A DNA stretch of 64,000 nt from Nocardia brasiliensis ATCC 700358 (lineage in GTDB: Bacteria > Actinomycetota > Actinomycetes > Mycobacteriales > Mycobacteriaceae): assembly GCF_000250675.2 (NCBI RefSeq), contig NC_018681.1, positions 7,130,001-7,194,000 on the forward strand, read 5' to 3'. Position numbers and translations under genes: made by a program. Of the stretch, positions 7,443 to 16,237 are shown one piece after another. Each line of letters starts with the position of its first letter. Position 1 is the first letter of the stretch. A model generated the notes under the pieces. It saw only the letters and a list, made by a program, of their open reading frames with translations. It was not told the DNA's origin and did not search any database.

Positions 7443-10400
7443 TCGGCCGCGGACTCGCGCAACGCCAGCTCGATCAGCAGATCGCCGCCTTCGACCTGCT
7501 GCACCTGGCCGATCGCGACCCGGCCGACGGTGCCCGCGCGCGGCGCGGTGATCGCGGCCTCCATCTTCATCGCCTCGATGGTGCCGATGGTGTCCCCGAC
7601 CGCGATCGAATCGCCTTCGGACACAGCCAATGTCACGACTCCGGCGAACGGGGCGGCGATGTGGCTCGCGTTGCCCTTGTCCGCCTTCTCCGCGGCCGGG
7701 ATCTCGCTGGCGATGGACCGGTCCCGCACCGCGACCGGGCGCAGCTGCCCGTTGAGGATGCACATGACCGTGCGCATGCCGCGCTCGTCGGGTTCGGAGA
7801 TGGCCTCGAGGCCGATCAGCAGCGTGACACCCTTCTCCAGCTGCACGCGGTGTTCCTCACCGTGGCGCAGGCCGTAGAAGAACTGGTTGGCCGAGAGCCC
7901 CATGGTGTCGCCGTACTTCTCCCGGTGCGCGAGGAATTCGGCGGTGGGCGCGGGGAACAGCAGCCGGTTGAGGGTGGCCCGGCGCTCTTCGGAGCTGCCC
8001 GCCAGCCCTGTCTCGTCCGCGGCGGTGAGCGGGGTCTCGGGCTTGGCCGGGCCGCGGCCTTCCAGCGCGCGGCTGCGGAACGGCTCCGGCCAGCCACCCG
8101 CCGGCGTGCCGAGTTCGCCACGCAGGAAACCGATCACGGAATCGGGGATGTCGAAGCGACCGGGGTCGGCGGCGAAGTCCTCGATGTCCACACCGGTGCC
8201 GACCAGGGACAGGGCCAGGTCGCCGACCACCTTCGAGGACGGCGTCACCTTCACCAGCCGGCCCAGCAGCCGGTCGGCCGCAGCGTATTTGGCCTCGACC
8301 TCTTCGAACCGGTCACCGAGGCCGAGCGCGATGGCCTGCTGGCGCAGGTTCGACAGCTGACCGCCGGGGATCTCGTGGGTGTACACCCGGCCGGTCGGGG
8401 CGGGCAGCCCGGATTCGAACGGCGCGTACACCTTTCGCAGCGCCTCCCAGTACGGCTCGAGATCGCACACGTTCTGCAGGTTCAGTCCGGTGTCGTGCTC
8501 GCTGTGCGCCGCGGCCGCGACGATCGCGGAAAGCGCGGGCTGACTGGTGGTTCCGGCCATCGCGGCGCTGGCACCGTCGACCGCGTCGGCGCCGGCCTGC
8601 CAGGCGGCGAGGTAGGTGGCCAGCTGACCGCCGGGGGTGTCGTGGGTGTGCACGTGCACCGGCAGATCGAAGTTGCTCCGCAGGGCCTTGACCAGAGTCG
8701 CCGCGGCGGGAGCGCGCAGCAGTCCGGCCATGTCCTTGATCGCGAGCACGTGCGCGCCCGCGTCGACGATCTGCTCGGCCAGTTTCAGGTAATAGTCCAG
8801 GGTGTACAGGGTTTCGTCCGGGTTGGACAGATCACCGGTGTAGCTGAGCGCGACTTCGGCGATGGCCGTGCCGGTTTCGCGCACCGCGTCGATCGCCGGG
8901 CGCATCTGGTCGACGTTGTTGAGCGCGTCGAAGATGCGGAAGATGTCGATGCCGGTCGCGGTCGCCTCGGAGACGAACGAGCGGGTCACCTGCTCCGGGT
9001 AGGGCGTGTAGCCGACGGTATTGCGGCCGCGCAGCAGCATCTGCAGGCAGATGTTGGGCACCGCTTCGCGCAGCAGAGCCAGGCGCTCCCACGGGTCCTC
9101 GTACAGGAACCGCAGCGCCACATCGTAAGTCGCACCACCCCACGCCTCGATGGACAGCAGTTCCGGCGTCAACCGCGCGACGTGCCCGGCGACGCCGAGC
9201 AGGCCGTTGGTGCGCACCCGGGTGGCGAGCAGGGACTGATGCGCGTCCCGGAAGGTCGTGTCGGTGACGCCGACCGCCGCCTGAGCGCGCAGATCCCGCG
9301 CGAAACCCTCAGGGCCCAAACGCAACAGCCGCTGCCGCGAGCCGTCCGGGGGCGGCACCGACAGGTCGATGGCGGGCAGTTTGTCGTGCGGGTACACCGT
9401 CGTCGGCCGTTCACCGTGCGGCTTGTTCACGGTGATGTCGGCCAGATAGTTCAGAATCTTGGTGCCACGGTCGGCCGAGCCGCGCAGCGTCAGCAGTTGC
9501 GGCCGCTCATCGATGAACGAGGTGGTGACCCGGCCCGCCTTGAAGTCCGGATCGTCGAGTACCGCCTGCAGGAACGGAATGTTGGTGGTGACGCCGCGGA
9601 TGCGGAATTCGGCCAGCGCCCGCCCGGCCCGCGCGACCGCGGCCGGGAAGTCGCGGCCGCGGCAGGTGAGCTTCACCAGCATCGAGTCGAAGTAGGCACC
9701 GATCTCCGCGCCGAGGTTGGCGCCGCCGTCGAGCCGGATGCCCGCGCCGCCGGGCGTGCGGTACGCGGTGATCCGCCCGGTGTCCGGGCGGAAGCCGTTG
9801 GCCGGGTCCTCGGTGGTGATCCGGCACTGCAGCGCCGCGCCGCGGATGGTGACCTTGTCCTGGCTCAGGCCGAGATCCGCGAGTGTCTCGCCGGCGGCGA
9901 TGCGCAGCTGCGACTGCACCAGGTCGACGTCGGTGATCTCCTCGGTCACCGTGTGCTCGACCTGGATACGCGGGTTCATCTCGATGAAGACGTGATTGCC
10001 TCGCTCATCGAGCAGGAACTCCACCGTGCCCGCGCAGCTGTAGCCGATCTCCTTCGCGAAAGCCACCGCGTCGGCGCAGATGCGGTCGCGCAGTGCGGGA
10101 TCCAAGTTCGGTGCCGGTGCGAGCTCGATCACCTTCTGGTGCCTGCGCTGCACCGAACAGTCGCGCTCGAACAGGTGCATCACGTTGCCGTGCTGGTCGG
10201 CCAGGATCTGCACCTCGATGTGGCGCGGGTTCACCACCGCCTGCTCGAGGAACACCGTCGGATCGCCGAAGGCCGATTCGGCCTCGCGCGAGGCGGCCTC
10301 GATCGACTCGCGCAGCTGCGCGGGCTCGGCGACCCGGCGCATGCCGCGCCCGCCACCACCGGCGACCGCCTTGACGAAGATCGGGTACTCCAGCTCCTGC

Positions 10401-10843
10401 GCGGCCGCGAGCAGTTCGTCCACGTCCGCGCTCGGCGCGCTGGAACGCAGCACCGGCAGGCCCGCGGCCTTGGCGGCGGCGATGGCGCGCGCCTTGTTGC
10501 CCGCGAGCTCGAGCACCTCGGCGGAGGGGCCGATGAAGGTGATGCCCTCGCGGGCACAAGCCGCCGCGAGGTCCGGGTTCTCGGACAGGAAGCCGTAGCC
10601 GGGGTACACCGCGTCGGCGCCCGCCGACTTCGCCGCGTCGATGATCGCGTCGATCGAGAGATAGGCCCGGACCGGGTGCCCTTGCTCACCGATCTGGTAC
10701 GACTCGGCCGCCTTCATCCGATGGACCGAGTTGCGGTCCTCGTACGGGAAGACGGCTACCGTCCCCACGCCGAGTTCGTAGGCCGCACGGAAGGCCCTGA
10801 TGGCGATCTCGCCGCGGTTGGCGACCAAGACTTTCGTGAACAT
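7439..10843 (-). CDS. pyc: Pyruvate carboxylase
   Basis: 1134 residues from ATG 10843 (MFTKVLVANRGEIAIRAF). Biotin enzyme converting pyruvate, bicarbonate and ATP to oxaloacetate for anaplerosis. Order: biotin carboxylase (about 1-455, with GGGGRGMRRV and the MNPRIQVEHTVTE motif), carboxyltransferase (about 525-800, starting DTTFRDAHQSLLATR, with metal-ligand region HVHTHDT), a PYC linker domain, and a C-terminal biotinyl domain with EAMKMEA, Lys1093 being the biotin site. All domains are intact. A longer frame to 10870 has no better start. Its end overlaps rsmD. Confidence 0.98.
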   Translation of the reverse strand: MFTKVLVANRGEIAIRAFRAAYELGVGTVAVFPYEDRNSVHRMKAAESYQIGEQGHPVRAYLSIDAIIDAAKSAGADAVYPGYGFLSENPDLAAACAREGITFIGPSAEVLELAGNKARAIAAAKAAGLPVLRSSAPSADVDELLAAAQELEYPIFVKAVAGGGGRGMRRVAEPAQLRESIEAASREAESAFGDPTVFLEQAVVNPRHIEVQILADQHGNVMHLFERDCSVQRRHQKVIELAPAPNLDPALRDRICADAVAFAKEIGYSCAGTVEFLLDERGNHVFIEMNPRIQVEHTVTEEITDVDLVQSQLRIAAGETLADLGLSQDKVTIRGAALQCRITTEDPANGFRPDTGRITAYRTPGGAGIRLDGGANLGAEIGAYFDSMLVKLTCRGRDFPAAVARAGRALAEFRIRGVTTNIPFLQAVLDDPDFKAGRVTTSFIDERPQLLTLRGSADRGTKILNYLADITVNKPHGERPTTVYPHDKLPAIDLSVPPPDGSRQRLLRLGPEGFARDLRAQAAVGVTDTTFRDAHQSLLATRVRTNGLLGVAGHVARLTPELLSIEAWGGATYDVALRFLYEDPWERLALLREAVPNICLQMLLRGRNTVGYTPYPEQVTRSFVSEATATGIDIFRIFDALNNVDQMRPAIDAVRETGTAIAEVALSYTGDLSNPDETLYTLDYYLKLAEQIVDAGAHVLAIKDMAGLLRAPAAATLVKALRSNFDLPVHVHTHDTPGGQLATYLAAWQAGADAVDGASAAMAGTTSQPALSAIVAAAAHSEHDTGLNLQNVCDLEPYWEALRKVYAPFESGLPAPTGRVYTHEIPGGQLSNLRQQAIALGLGDRFEEVEAKYAAADRLLGRLVKVTPSSKVVGDLALSLVGTGVDIEDFAADPGRFDIPDSVIGFLRGELGTPAGGWPEPFRSRALEGRGPAKPETPLTAADETGLAGSSEERRATLNRLLFPAPTAEFLAHREKYGDTMGLSANQFFYGLRHGEEHRVQLEKGVTLLIGLEAISEPDERGMRTVMCILNGQLRPVAVRDRSIASEIPAAEKADKGNASHIAAPFAGVVTLAVSEGDSIAVGDTIGTIEAMKMEAAITAPRAGTVGRVAIGQVQQVEGGDLLIELALRESAAE

Positions 10844-11239
10844 TGGCCTAAGGTACCCGGCTGCGCGCATCTCACAGACACTGATGCAGCCTTCGCAGGG
10901 ATCTTCACAACAGCACAGGGCAACGCTGCGAAGTTGCGTTCACCGGGCCGTCACAGATCCGGCCCGCCGCCGAGCTATGCCCAGCGCAAGGTCCGGTGCC
11001 GCAGCCCACCGCGGAACTGACCGACGGCGAGACCGAACATCAGCCTGCGTTCTTCGGCGACCAGGCCACCGGTGAACGGCACCCGCACGATCTGCGACAA
11101 CACCGCCCGCAGCCGGATTTCCGGCAGGCAGTTGTCGGTACTCCCTGGTGACGCGCCCGGGCACACCACCGCGAGCGGCCTCGGCCTATGCTGGTACGCG
11201 CAGCTGGTTCACCGATGCGCGCGAGATGGAGCCCCGACG
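10844..11239. other. Region between pyc and the metE riboswitch
   Basis: About 400 bp upstream of divergent pyc (minus) and metE (plus). It must carry both promoters. Two overlapping minus-strand frames are open here; the more protein-like one (10975-11169) is listed with low confidence. No transposon or tRNA is visible. Confidence 0.5.
10975..11169 (-). CDS. Doubtful small ORF, 64 aa
   Basis: An open frame starting MVCPGASPGSTDNC and ending GGLRHRTLRWA, located upstream of pyc on the same strand. The middle (LRAVLSQIVRVPFTGGLVAE) reads like ordinary protein, but there is no recognised family and no clear Shine-Dalgarno site. It could be a gene fragment, a short unrecognised gene, or chance in GC-rich DNA. 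Confidence 0.2.
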   Translation of the reverse strand: MVCPGASPGSTDNCLPEIRLRAVLSQIVRVPFTGGLVAEERRLMFGLAVGQFRGGLRHRTLRWA

Positions 11240-11445
11240 ACGCGCACGGAGCCGAGTTCGGCCGCCCGGAAACGGGGGGCCGGGCGAGAGGGAACCCGGT
11301 GGGAATCCGGGACTGTCCCGCAGCGGTAAACAGGAACGAATGCCGTCACGAGCACTGGGTACCCCAACCCGGAAAGCGACGGTTAGTAGGTCGGCCGACA
11401 ACGGCCGGTGCCTGTGAGTCCGAAGACCTGCCAGCCGTGCCGGGT
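11240..11445 (+). promoter_or_regulatory. Cobalamin (B12) riboswitch upstream of metE
   Basis: The core AGGGAACCCGGTGGGAATCC begins at 11288 and continues with the conserved GGGACTGTCCCGCAGCGGTAA. The B12 box GAGTCCGAAGACCTGCC is at 11416-11432. Together these are the defining parts of an adenosylcobalamin riboswitch. It lies about 150 nt before metE, the B12-independent methionine synthase, where cobalamin binding normally shuts expression off. Outer boundaries are approximate. The 150-nt segment after it contains CCGGCT-CGTC-AGCCGG (11531-11546), possibly part of the expression platform. Confidence 0.93.
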
Positions 11446-11598
11446 ACGCCGTATCCGGCGACCACCGCCTCGTGGATTTGGGCGTGCGGTTGCACCAGTG
11501 CTGCAGTGTCGGGCTCCCTTCGTGGTCGGCCGGCTCGTCAGCCGGTGACCGCGCCGCCCGTATGGCGATGGTCCACGACTCAGCACTGGAGAGACATC

Positions 11599-13866
11599 GT
11601 GACTGTTGTACATCAGACACCGTTCACCGCAACGGTTCTCGGGCTACCACGGGTGGGGCCGCGACGTGAACTCAAGCGGGCCACCGAATCCTACTGGGCC
11701 GGCAAGATCGACGCCGATCAGCTGCACGCCGTCGCGCGCGAGCTGCGGCAGGCCCAGCTTGCCGAACTCCAAGCGGCAGGCCTGGATTCGATTCCCGTCG
11801 GCACCTTCTCGTACTACGACCAGGTGCTCGACACGGCCGTACTGCTCGGCGCGCTGCCACCGCGGGTCGCCGGCATCGCCGACCCGCTGGATCGGTACTT
11901 CGCGGCCGCGCGCGGCAACGAGACCGTCGAGCCGCTGGAGATGACCAAGTGGTTCGACACCAACTACCACTACCTGGTGCCGGAAATCGGTGCGGACACC
12001 GCGTTCTCGCTGCACCCGGAGAAGCTCCTGGCCGAGGTGCGCGAAGCACTGGACCTGGGTGTCGCGGCCCGGCCGGTGGTGATCGGTCCGGTCACCTTCC
12101 TGAAGCTGGCCAAGGCCACGGGCGGCGCGGCGCTGGACCGGCTCGCCGAACTGGTGCCGCTCTATCGTGACCTGCTCGCACAGCTCGCCGCAGCCGGCCT
12201 CGGCTGGGTCCAACTCGATGAGCCGATCCTGGTCACCGATCTCACTGCGGCCGAAATCGAGCTGGTGCGTAGCACTTACGCCGAACTCACCGCCTCGGCG
12301 GAGCGTCCCGCGATCCTGGTGGCGACCTACTTCGGGCACCCCGACGCCGCGCTGACCGCGCTCGCGAGCACCGACGTCGAGGGCATCGCGCTCGACTTCA
12401 CCTCCGGCACCGATGTTTCCGACGTCGCGGCGGTGCCCGCGCTCTCGAGCAAACTGCTCGTCGCCGGCGTGGTCGACGGACGCAACGTGTGGCGCACGGA
12501 CCTCGACAAGTCGCTGACCACCCTCGGCACCCTGCTGGGTTCGGCTGGGTCGGTGGCGGTTTCGACGTCGAGCTCGCTGCTGCACGTGCCCTACACCCTG
12601 GCCGTCGAGACCGGGCTGGACGACGCGCTGCGGTCGTGGCTGGCGTTCGGCACCGAGAAGGTCGCCGAGGTGCGGCTGCTCGCGACCGGCTTGACCCAGG
12701 GCACCGAGGCGATCAGCGCCGAACTGACCGACACCCGTGCGGCACTGGCCTCGCGCCACACCGACCCACGACTGAACGACGCACAGGTCCGTGCCCGGCT
12801 GGCCGCGCTCGGCCCGGACGCCGTCACACGCGCACCCGCCGAGGAACGCCGTGTGCTGCAACAGGATCGGCTGCAGTTGCCGCCGCTGCCGACCACCACG
12901 ATCGGCTCCTACCCGCAGACCTCGGCGATCCGGGTAGCCCGGGCCGAGCTGCGCAAGGGCGAGATCGACCAGGACGAGTACGTCCGCCGGATGCGGGCCG
13001 AAGTCGCCGATGTCATCGCGCTGCAAGAACAGCTGGGCCTGGACGTGCTGGTGCACGGCGAGCCGGAGCGCAACGACATGGTGCAGTACTTCGCCGAACA
13101 GCTCGACGGCTTCGCGGCCACCGAGCTGGGCTGGGTGCAGTCCTACGGCACCCGCTGCGTGCGGCCGCCGATCCTGTTCGGCGATGTGGCGCGCCGCACG
13201 CCGATGACCGTCGACTGGATCAGCTACGCGCAATCGCTCACCGACAAGCCGGTCAAGGGCATGCTCACCGGGCCGGTGACCATCCTGGCCTGGTCGTTCG
13301 TCCGCGACGATCAGCCGCTCGGTGATTCGGCGCGTCAGGTGGCACTGGCCATCCGGGACGAGACGGTGGACCTGCAGGGTGCGGGCATCCGGATCATCCA
13401 GGTCGACGAACCCGCACTGCGCGAACTGCTTCCGTTGCGCAAGGCGGATCAGCAGGCCTACCTCGACTGGTCGGTGCAGTCGTTCCGGCTGGCGACCGCG
13501 GGGGTCTCCGACGCCACCCAGGTGCACACGCACCTGTGCTATTCGGAGTTCGGCGAGGTGATCGACGCGATCGCCGGCCTGGACGCCGACGTGACCTCGA
13601 TCGAGGCGGCACGCTCCCGGATGGAGGTGCTCGACGATCTCAACGCGGCGGGCTTCGATCTCGGGGTGGGGCCGGGTGTCTACGACATCCACTCGCCGCG
13701 GGTGCCCAGTGTCGAGGAGATCACCACCTCGTTGCGGGCCGCGCTGAAAGCCGTTCCCGCCGAACGGCTCTGGGTCAACCCGGATTGCGGACTGAAGACC
13801 CGCGGCCAGGCCGAAGTGGCAGCGTCACTGCGCAACATGGTCGCCGCCGCGGCCGCGGTGCGCTGA
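11599..13866 (+). CDS. metE: 5-methyltetrahydropteroyltriglutamate--homocysteine methyltransferase (B12-independent methionine synthase)
   Basis: 755 residues. Transfers the methyl group of 5-methyl-THF-polyglutamate to homocysteine, the last step of methionine synthesis. The start is GTG 11599, with GGAGAG upstream; the protein starts MTVVHQTPFTATVLGLPR. Both TIM-barrel halves are present; the second starts near TTTIGSYPQTSAIRVARAEL. Zinc ligands are visible: His645 and Cys647 in HTHLCYSEFGE and Cys730 in NPDCGLKTRG. A cobalamin riboswitch precedes it, so it is expected to be expressed when B12 is scarce. A strong hairpin terminator follows 26 bp after the stop. Confidence 0.97.
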   Translation: MTVVHQTPFTATVLGLPRVGPRRELKRATESYWAGKIDADQLHAVARELRQAQLAELQAAGLDSIPVGTFSYYDQVLDTAVLLGALPPRVAGIADPLDRYFAAARGNETVEPLEMTKWFDTNYHYLVPEIGADTAFSLHPEKLLAEVREALDLGVAARPVVIGPVTFLKLAKATGGAALDRLAELVPLYRDLLAQLAAAGLGWVQLDEPILVTDLTAAEIELVRSTYAELTASAERPAILVATYFGHPDAALTALASTDVEGIALDFTSGTDVSDVAAVPALSSKLLVAGVVDGRNVWRTDLDKSLTTLGTLLGSAGSVAVSTSSSLLHVPYTLAVETGLDDALRSWLAFGTEKVAEVRLLATGLTQGTEAISAELTDTRAALASRHTDPRLNDAQVRARLAALGPDAVTRAPAEERRVLQQDRLQLPPLPTTTIGSYPQTSAIRVARAELRKGEIDQDEYVRRMRAEVADVIALQEQLGLDVLVHGEPERNDMVQYFAEQLDGFAATELGWVQSYGTRCVRPPILFGDVARRTPMTVDWISYAQSLTDKPVKGMLTGPVTILAWSFVRDDQPLGDSARQVALAIRDETVDLQGAGIRIIQVDEPALRELLPLRKADQQAYLDWSVQSFRLATAGVSDATQVHTHLCYSEFGEVIDAIAGLDADVTSIEAARSRMEVLDDLNAAGFDLGVGPGVYDIHSPRVPSVEEITTSLRAALKAVPAERLWVNPDCGLKTRGQAEVAASLRNMVAAAAAVR

Positions 13867-13891
13867 GCACCGCGATCACGCATTGACAGCG

Positions 13892-13924
13892 CAGCGCCTC
13901 CTCCCGGTTCGGGAGGAGGCGCTG
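13892..13924 (+). terminator. Intrinsic terminator after metE
   Basis: Perfect 14-bp stem CAGCGCCTCCTCCC / GGGAGGAGGCGCTG with a 5-nt loop (GGTTC), 26 bp beyond the metE stop. There is little T-tract, as is common in actinobacteria. It also lies just beyond the stop of the convergent minus-strand gene, so it can serve both. Confidence 0.85.
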
Positions 13925-13932
13925 GGCCTCTT

Positions 13933-14304
13933 TCAGAGGTCGAAAGCCTTGTTGATGGCACCCATGTCGAAGTAGTCGCGCCAGGCGGTGATCGCGCCGT
14001 CGGATACTTCGAAGACGCCGGTGACCGGGAGCGGAATCGCACGGTCGGCGGTGCGCAGGGTGTCGGTGCGCTCGTTCATGACCAGGTTGCCGGCCGCGAC
14101 CTGGTGGTGGATGTCGAAATCGACGCCTCGAAAGGTGGCCAGGAATCCGACGAGGAAATCACGGATCGCGGCCCGGCCGACCACCGGCTCCATCGGAATG
14201 TTGTGGTAGACGGCGTCTTCGGCGAAGAAGGACGCGATGCGGTCCGGATCGGGGTCCGACCAGCTCCGGCACATGGCACGGACGAGTTCATCGGGGCTCG
14301 GCAT
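13933..14304 (-). CDS. Limonene-1,2-epoxide hydrolase family protein
   Basis: 123 residues with a SnoaL/NTF2-like fold. The sequence keeps the catalytic set of limonene epoxide hydrolases: Tyr33 and Asn35 in AVYHNIP, Arg79 and Asp81 in NERTDTL, and Asp110 in WRDYFD (equivalents of Tyr53, Asn55, Arg99, Asp101 and Asp132). It is therefore predicted to hydrolyse an epoxide, as the mycobacterial EphG relative does, perhaps on a lipid or sterol substrate. A start at 14304 is preceded by AAAGTGAG. It is convergent with metE. Confidence 0.85.
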   Translation of the reverse strand: MPSPDELVRAMCRSWSDPDPDRIASFFAEDAVYHNIPMEPVVGRAAIRDFLVGFLATFRGVDFDIHHQVAAGNLVMNERTDTLRTADRAIPLPVTGVFEVSDGAITAWRDYFDMGAINKAFDL

Positions 14305-14451
14305 CGACTTGGCTCACTTTCGTTCGAGGACGGCACGCGCCGCGCACCCCCGATTCAACCAAGCAAATGCTCGGTTCGGAACCCCCGCGCCCACTGGCCG
14401 GACCTCAGTCTCGGTGTCGCACACGGATATCGACTTGTCCGCGGCACCGCC

Positions 14452-14457
14452 TAGGCT
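14452..14457 (+). promoter_or_regulatory. Putative -10 element of a leaderless DUF1737 transcript
   Basis: TAGGCT followed by 6 bases and the ATG at 14464. No Shine-Dalgarno sequence lies before this ATG, so the transcript would start at the start codon. Confidence 0.4.
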
Positions 14458-14463
14458 GACCGG

Positions 14464-14640
14464 ATGACCGATCAACCCCTGCGCTACCGATTGATCACCG
14501 GCGTCGACGACGCGACGTTCTGCGAGCGGATCAGCGCCCTGCTCGATCAGGGCTATCAGCTGCACGGCTCGCCCGCGGTGACGTTCAACGGCACGGACGT
14601 GATCGCCGCACAGGCCTTGATCTGGGGTAGCGACCAGTAG
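14464..14640 (+). CDS. DUF1737 domain protein, 58 aa
   Basis: A short gene starting MTDQPLRYRLITGVDDATFC and ending AAQALIWGSDQ. The pattern 'YRLITG.D...FC.RIS..L..GY.LHGSPA' followed by 'AQALIW' is the DUF1737 family: small soluble proteins of unknown function, usually single-domain. The start is ATG 14464; a TAGGCT box 6 bp upstream suggests a leaderless message. It stands between a minus-strand epoxide hydrolase-like gene and the RamB-like regulator. Confidence 0.85.
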   Translation: MTDQPLRYRLITGVDDATFCERISALLDQGYQLHGSPAVTFNGTDVIAAQALIWGSDQ

Positions 14641-14697
14641 CCTCTTCGCATGCTACGCAGCTGACATCTCGGACAAAACACCTCGCAGTGACATATT

Positions 14698-14735
14698 TTC
14701 GCAACGAACAAGCGTGGATATGCGATGTTTGCGAA
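14698..14735. promoter_or_regulatory. Inverted TTCGCAA / TTGCGAA half-sites before the RamB-like regulator
   Basis: TTCGCAA at 14698-14704 and its reverse complement TTGCGAA at 14729-14735 are centred 31 bp apart, about three helical turns, and end 23 bp before the GTG start. RamB/PrpR-type regulators recognise TTTGCAAA-like sites, so this is a plausible autoregulatory operator. Confidence 0.5.
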
Positions 14736-14758
14736 GGTGTGGGGCTACCATCTTGCAC

Positions 14759-16180
14759 GTGCGGAAGATGTACGCGGGTGCGCGGCTGCGGCGGTTGCGC
14801 GAGGAACGCCGGCTCACCCAGGCGGCGCTGGCGAAATCGCTGGATCTCTCACCCAGCTATCTCAACCAGCTCGAACGTGACCAGCGCCCGCTCACCATCC
14901 CGGTGCTACTGAAACTCAACTCCACCTTCGACCTGGACGTGCAGTTCTTCGCGGCGGACTCCGATGCCCGGCTCGTCTCGGATCTGCACGAGGTGCTGAT
15001 CGATGCCGCGGGCGGGCACACCGCGCCGCTCACCGAAGTGGAGGAGCTGGCGACCAGACAGCCCGACGTCGCGCGGATCGTCGTCGCGATGCACCGGCGA
15101 CTGCGCGCCGCCACCGACCAGCTGGACCTGCTCTCCGCCCGGGTGGACACGCCCGCCGGCACGCCCGGCGTGCCCATGCCCTACGAGGACGTGCGGGACT
15201 TCTTCTACGACCACCACAACCACATCCCGCAGCTGGACATCGCCGCCGAGCAGCTCTTCGAACAGTCCGGGCTGACCATCGGCTCGCTCGATCGCCAGCT
15301 CGCCAGGGTCGCGGAGGAACGCGCCGGGGTCACGGTGCTGGTCCGCGGCGACGGCGCCGATCCCACCATCCCGAAACGCCACTACGATCCCGAAACCCGC
15401 ACGCTGACCCTGGCTCGGCGACTGCGGCCCGGCCAGCGCGCCTTCCAGATCGCGACCACCCTCGCCCTGCTGCTGTACGGCACCGAACTCGACGGCGTGC
15501 TCGCCGAAACCCCATCGCTCACCGGCGAATCCCGCACGCTCGCCCGCATCGGACTGGCCAACTACTTCGCGGGCGCATTGGTGCTGCCCTACAGTCGCTT
15601 CCTGCGCTCGGCCGAGGAGTTGCACTACGACATCGACCTGCTCGGCCTGCGTTTCGAGGTCGGCTTCGAGACCATCTGCCACCGGCTCAGCACCCTGCAA
15701 CGGCAGGGCCAGCGCGGCGTGCCGTTCTTCTTCGTCCGCACCGACCGGGCGGGCAATATCTCGAAACGCCAGTCCGCCACCGCTTTTCACTTCTCCAGGG
15801 TCGGCGGTAGCTGTCCGCTGTGGGTGGTGCACGAGGCGTTCGCCTATCCGGGCCGCATCCTGACCCAGATCGCCGAGATGCCCGACGGCAGGCGCTATCT
15901 GTGGATCGCGCGCACCGCGATGACCGCGCCGCAGGGATTCGGTACCGCGACAAAGAATTTCGCGATCGGGCTGGGCTGCGATATCGAATACGCCGACCGC
16001 CTGGTGTATTCCTCCGGACTGCAACTGGACGACCCGGCGACAGCGGTGCCGATCGGCGCGGGCTGCAAGGTGTGCGAACGCCCCGCCTGCCCCCAGCGCG
16101 CCTTCCCGCACATCGGCAGCCCCCTGGCCGTCGACGAGAACACCAGCACCGACCTCCCCTACCCCCGCATCGGGCACTGA
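14759..16180 (+). CDS. RamB/PrpR-like (ScfR family) transcriptional regulator
   Basis: 473 residues from GTG 14759. An N-terminal Xre-type helix-turn-helix (residues ~5-60: RLREERRLTQAALAKSLDLS, then PSYLNQLERDQRPLT) is followed by an IrrE-like zincin-related region and a C-terminal DUF2083 domain ending with cysteines in GCKVCERPACPQRAFPH. This layout is that of short-chain fatty acyl-CoA responsive regulators such as RamB and PrpR, which control glyoxylate, acetate or propionate genes; the C-terminal cysteines resemble the PrpR cluster site. The start was chosen by remembered alignment of VRKMYAGARLRRLR with RamB. No icl, prp or ace gene is adjacent, so targets must be elsewhere. Confidence 0.87.
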   Translation: MRKMYAGARLRRLREERRLTQAALAKSLDLSPSYLNQLERDQRPLTIPVLLKLNSTFDLDVQFFAADSDARLVSDLHEVLIDAAGGHTAPLTEVEELATRQPDVARIVVAMHRRLRAATDQLDLLSARVDTPAGTPGVPMPYEDVRDFFYDHHNHIPQLDIAAEQLFEQSGLTIGSLDRQLARVAEERAGVTVLVRGDGADPTIPKRHYDPETRTLTLARRLRPGQRAFQIATTLALLLYGTELDGVLAETPSLTGESRTLARIGLANYFAGALVLPYSRFLRSAEELHYDIDLLGLRFEVGFETICHRLSTLQRQGQRGVPFFFVRTDRAGNISKRQSATAFHFSRVGGSCPLWVVHEAFAYPGRILTQIAEMPDGRRYLWIARTAMTAPQGFGTATKNFAIGLGCDIEYADRLVYSSGLQLDDPATAVPIGAGCKVCERPACPQRAFPHIGSPLAVDENTSTDLPYPRIGH

Positions 16181-16224
16181 CACGGGACGTTCCATTCGTC
16201 CAAGCCACCCACTCGAGCGGGGCC

Positions 16225-16230
16225 TACCGT
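16225..16230 (+). promoter_or_regulatory. Putative -10 element before the NTF2-like gene
   Basis: TACCGT followed by 7 bases and ATG 16238, a leaderless arrangement. No Shine-Dalgarno site is seen. Confidence 0.35.
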
Positions 16231-16237
16231 TGCACTC

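Noticed and set aside
7661..11020. Plus-strand open frame of 1119 codons antisense to pyc
   Set aside because: It mirrors the full pyruvate carboxylase coding frame; the sequence is rich in Arg/Gly/Val/His without domains and no start site. It is a GC-rich shadow.
11188..11598. In-frame N-terminal extension of MetE
   Set aside because: It covers the cobalamin riboswitch; the family start and Shine-Dalgarno site are at 11599.
13680..14042. Minus-strand 120-aa ORF at the end of metE
   Set aside because: It is antisense to metE and crosses its terminator; the real gene on that strand is the epoxide-hydrolase-like one ending at 13933.
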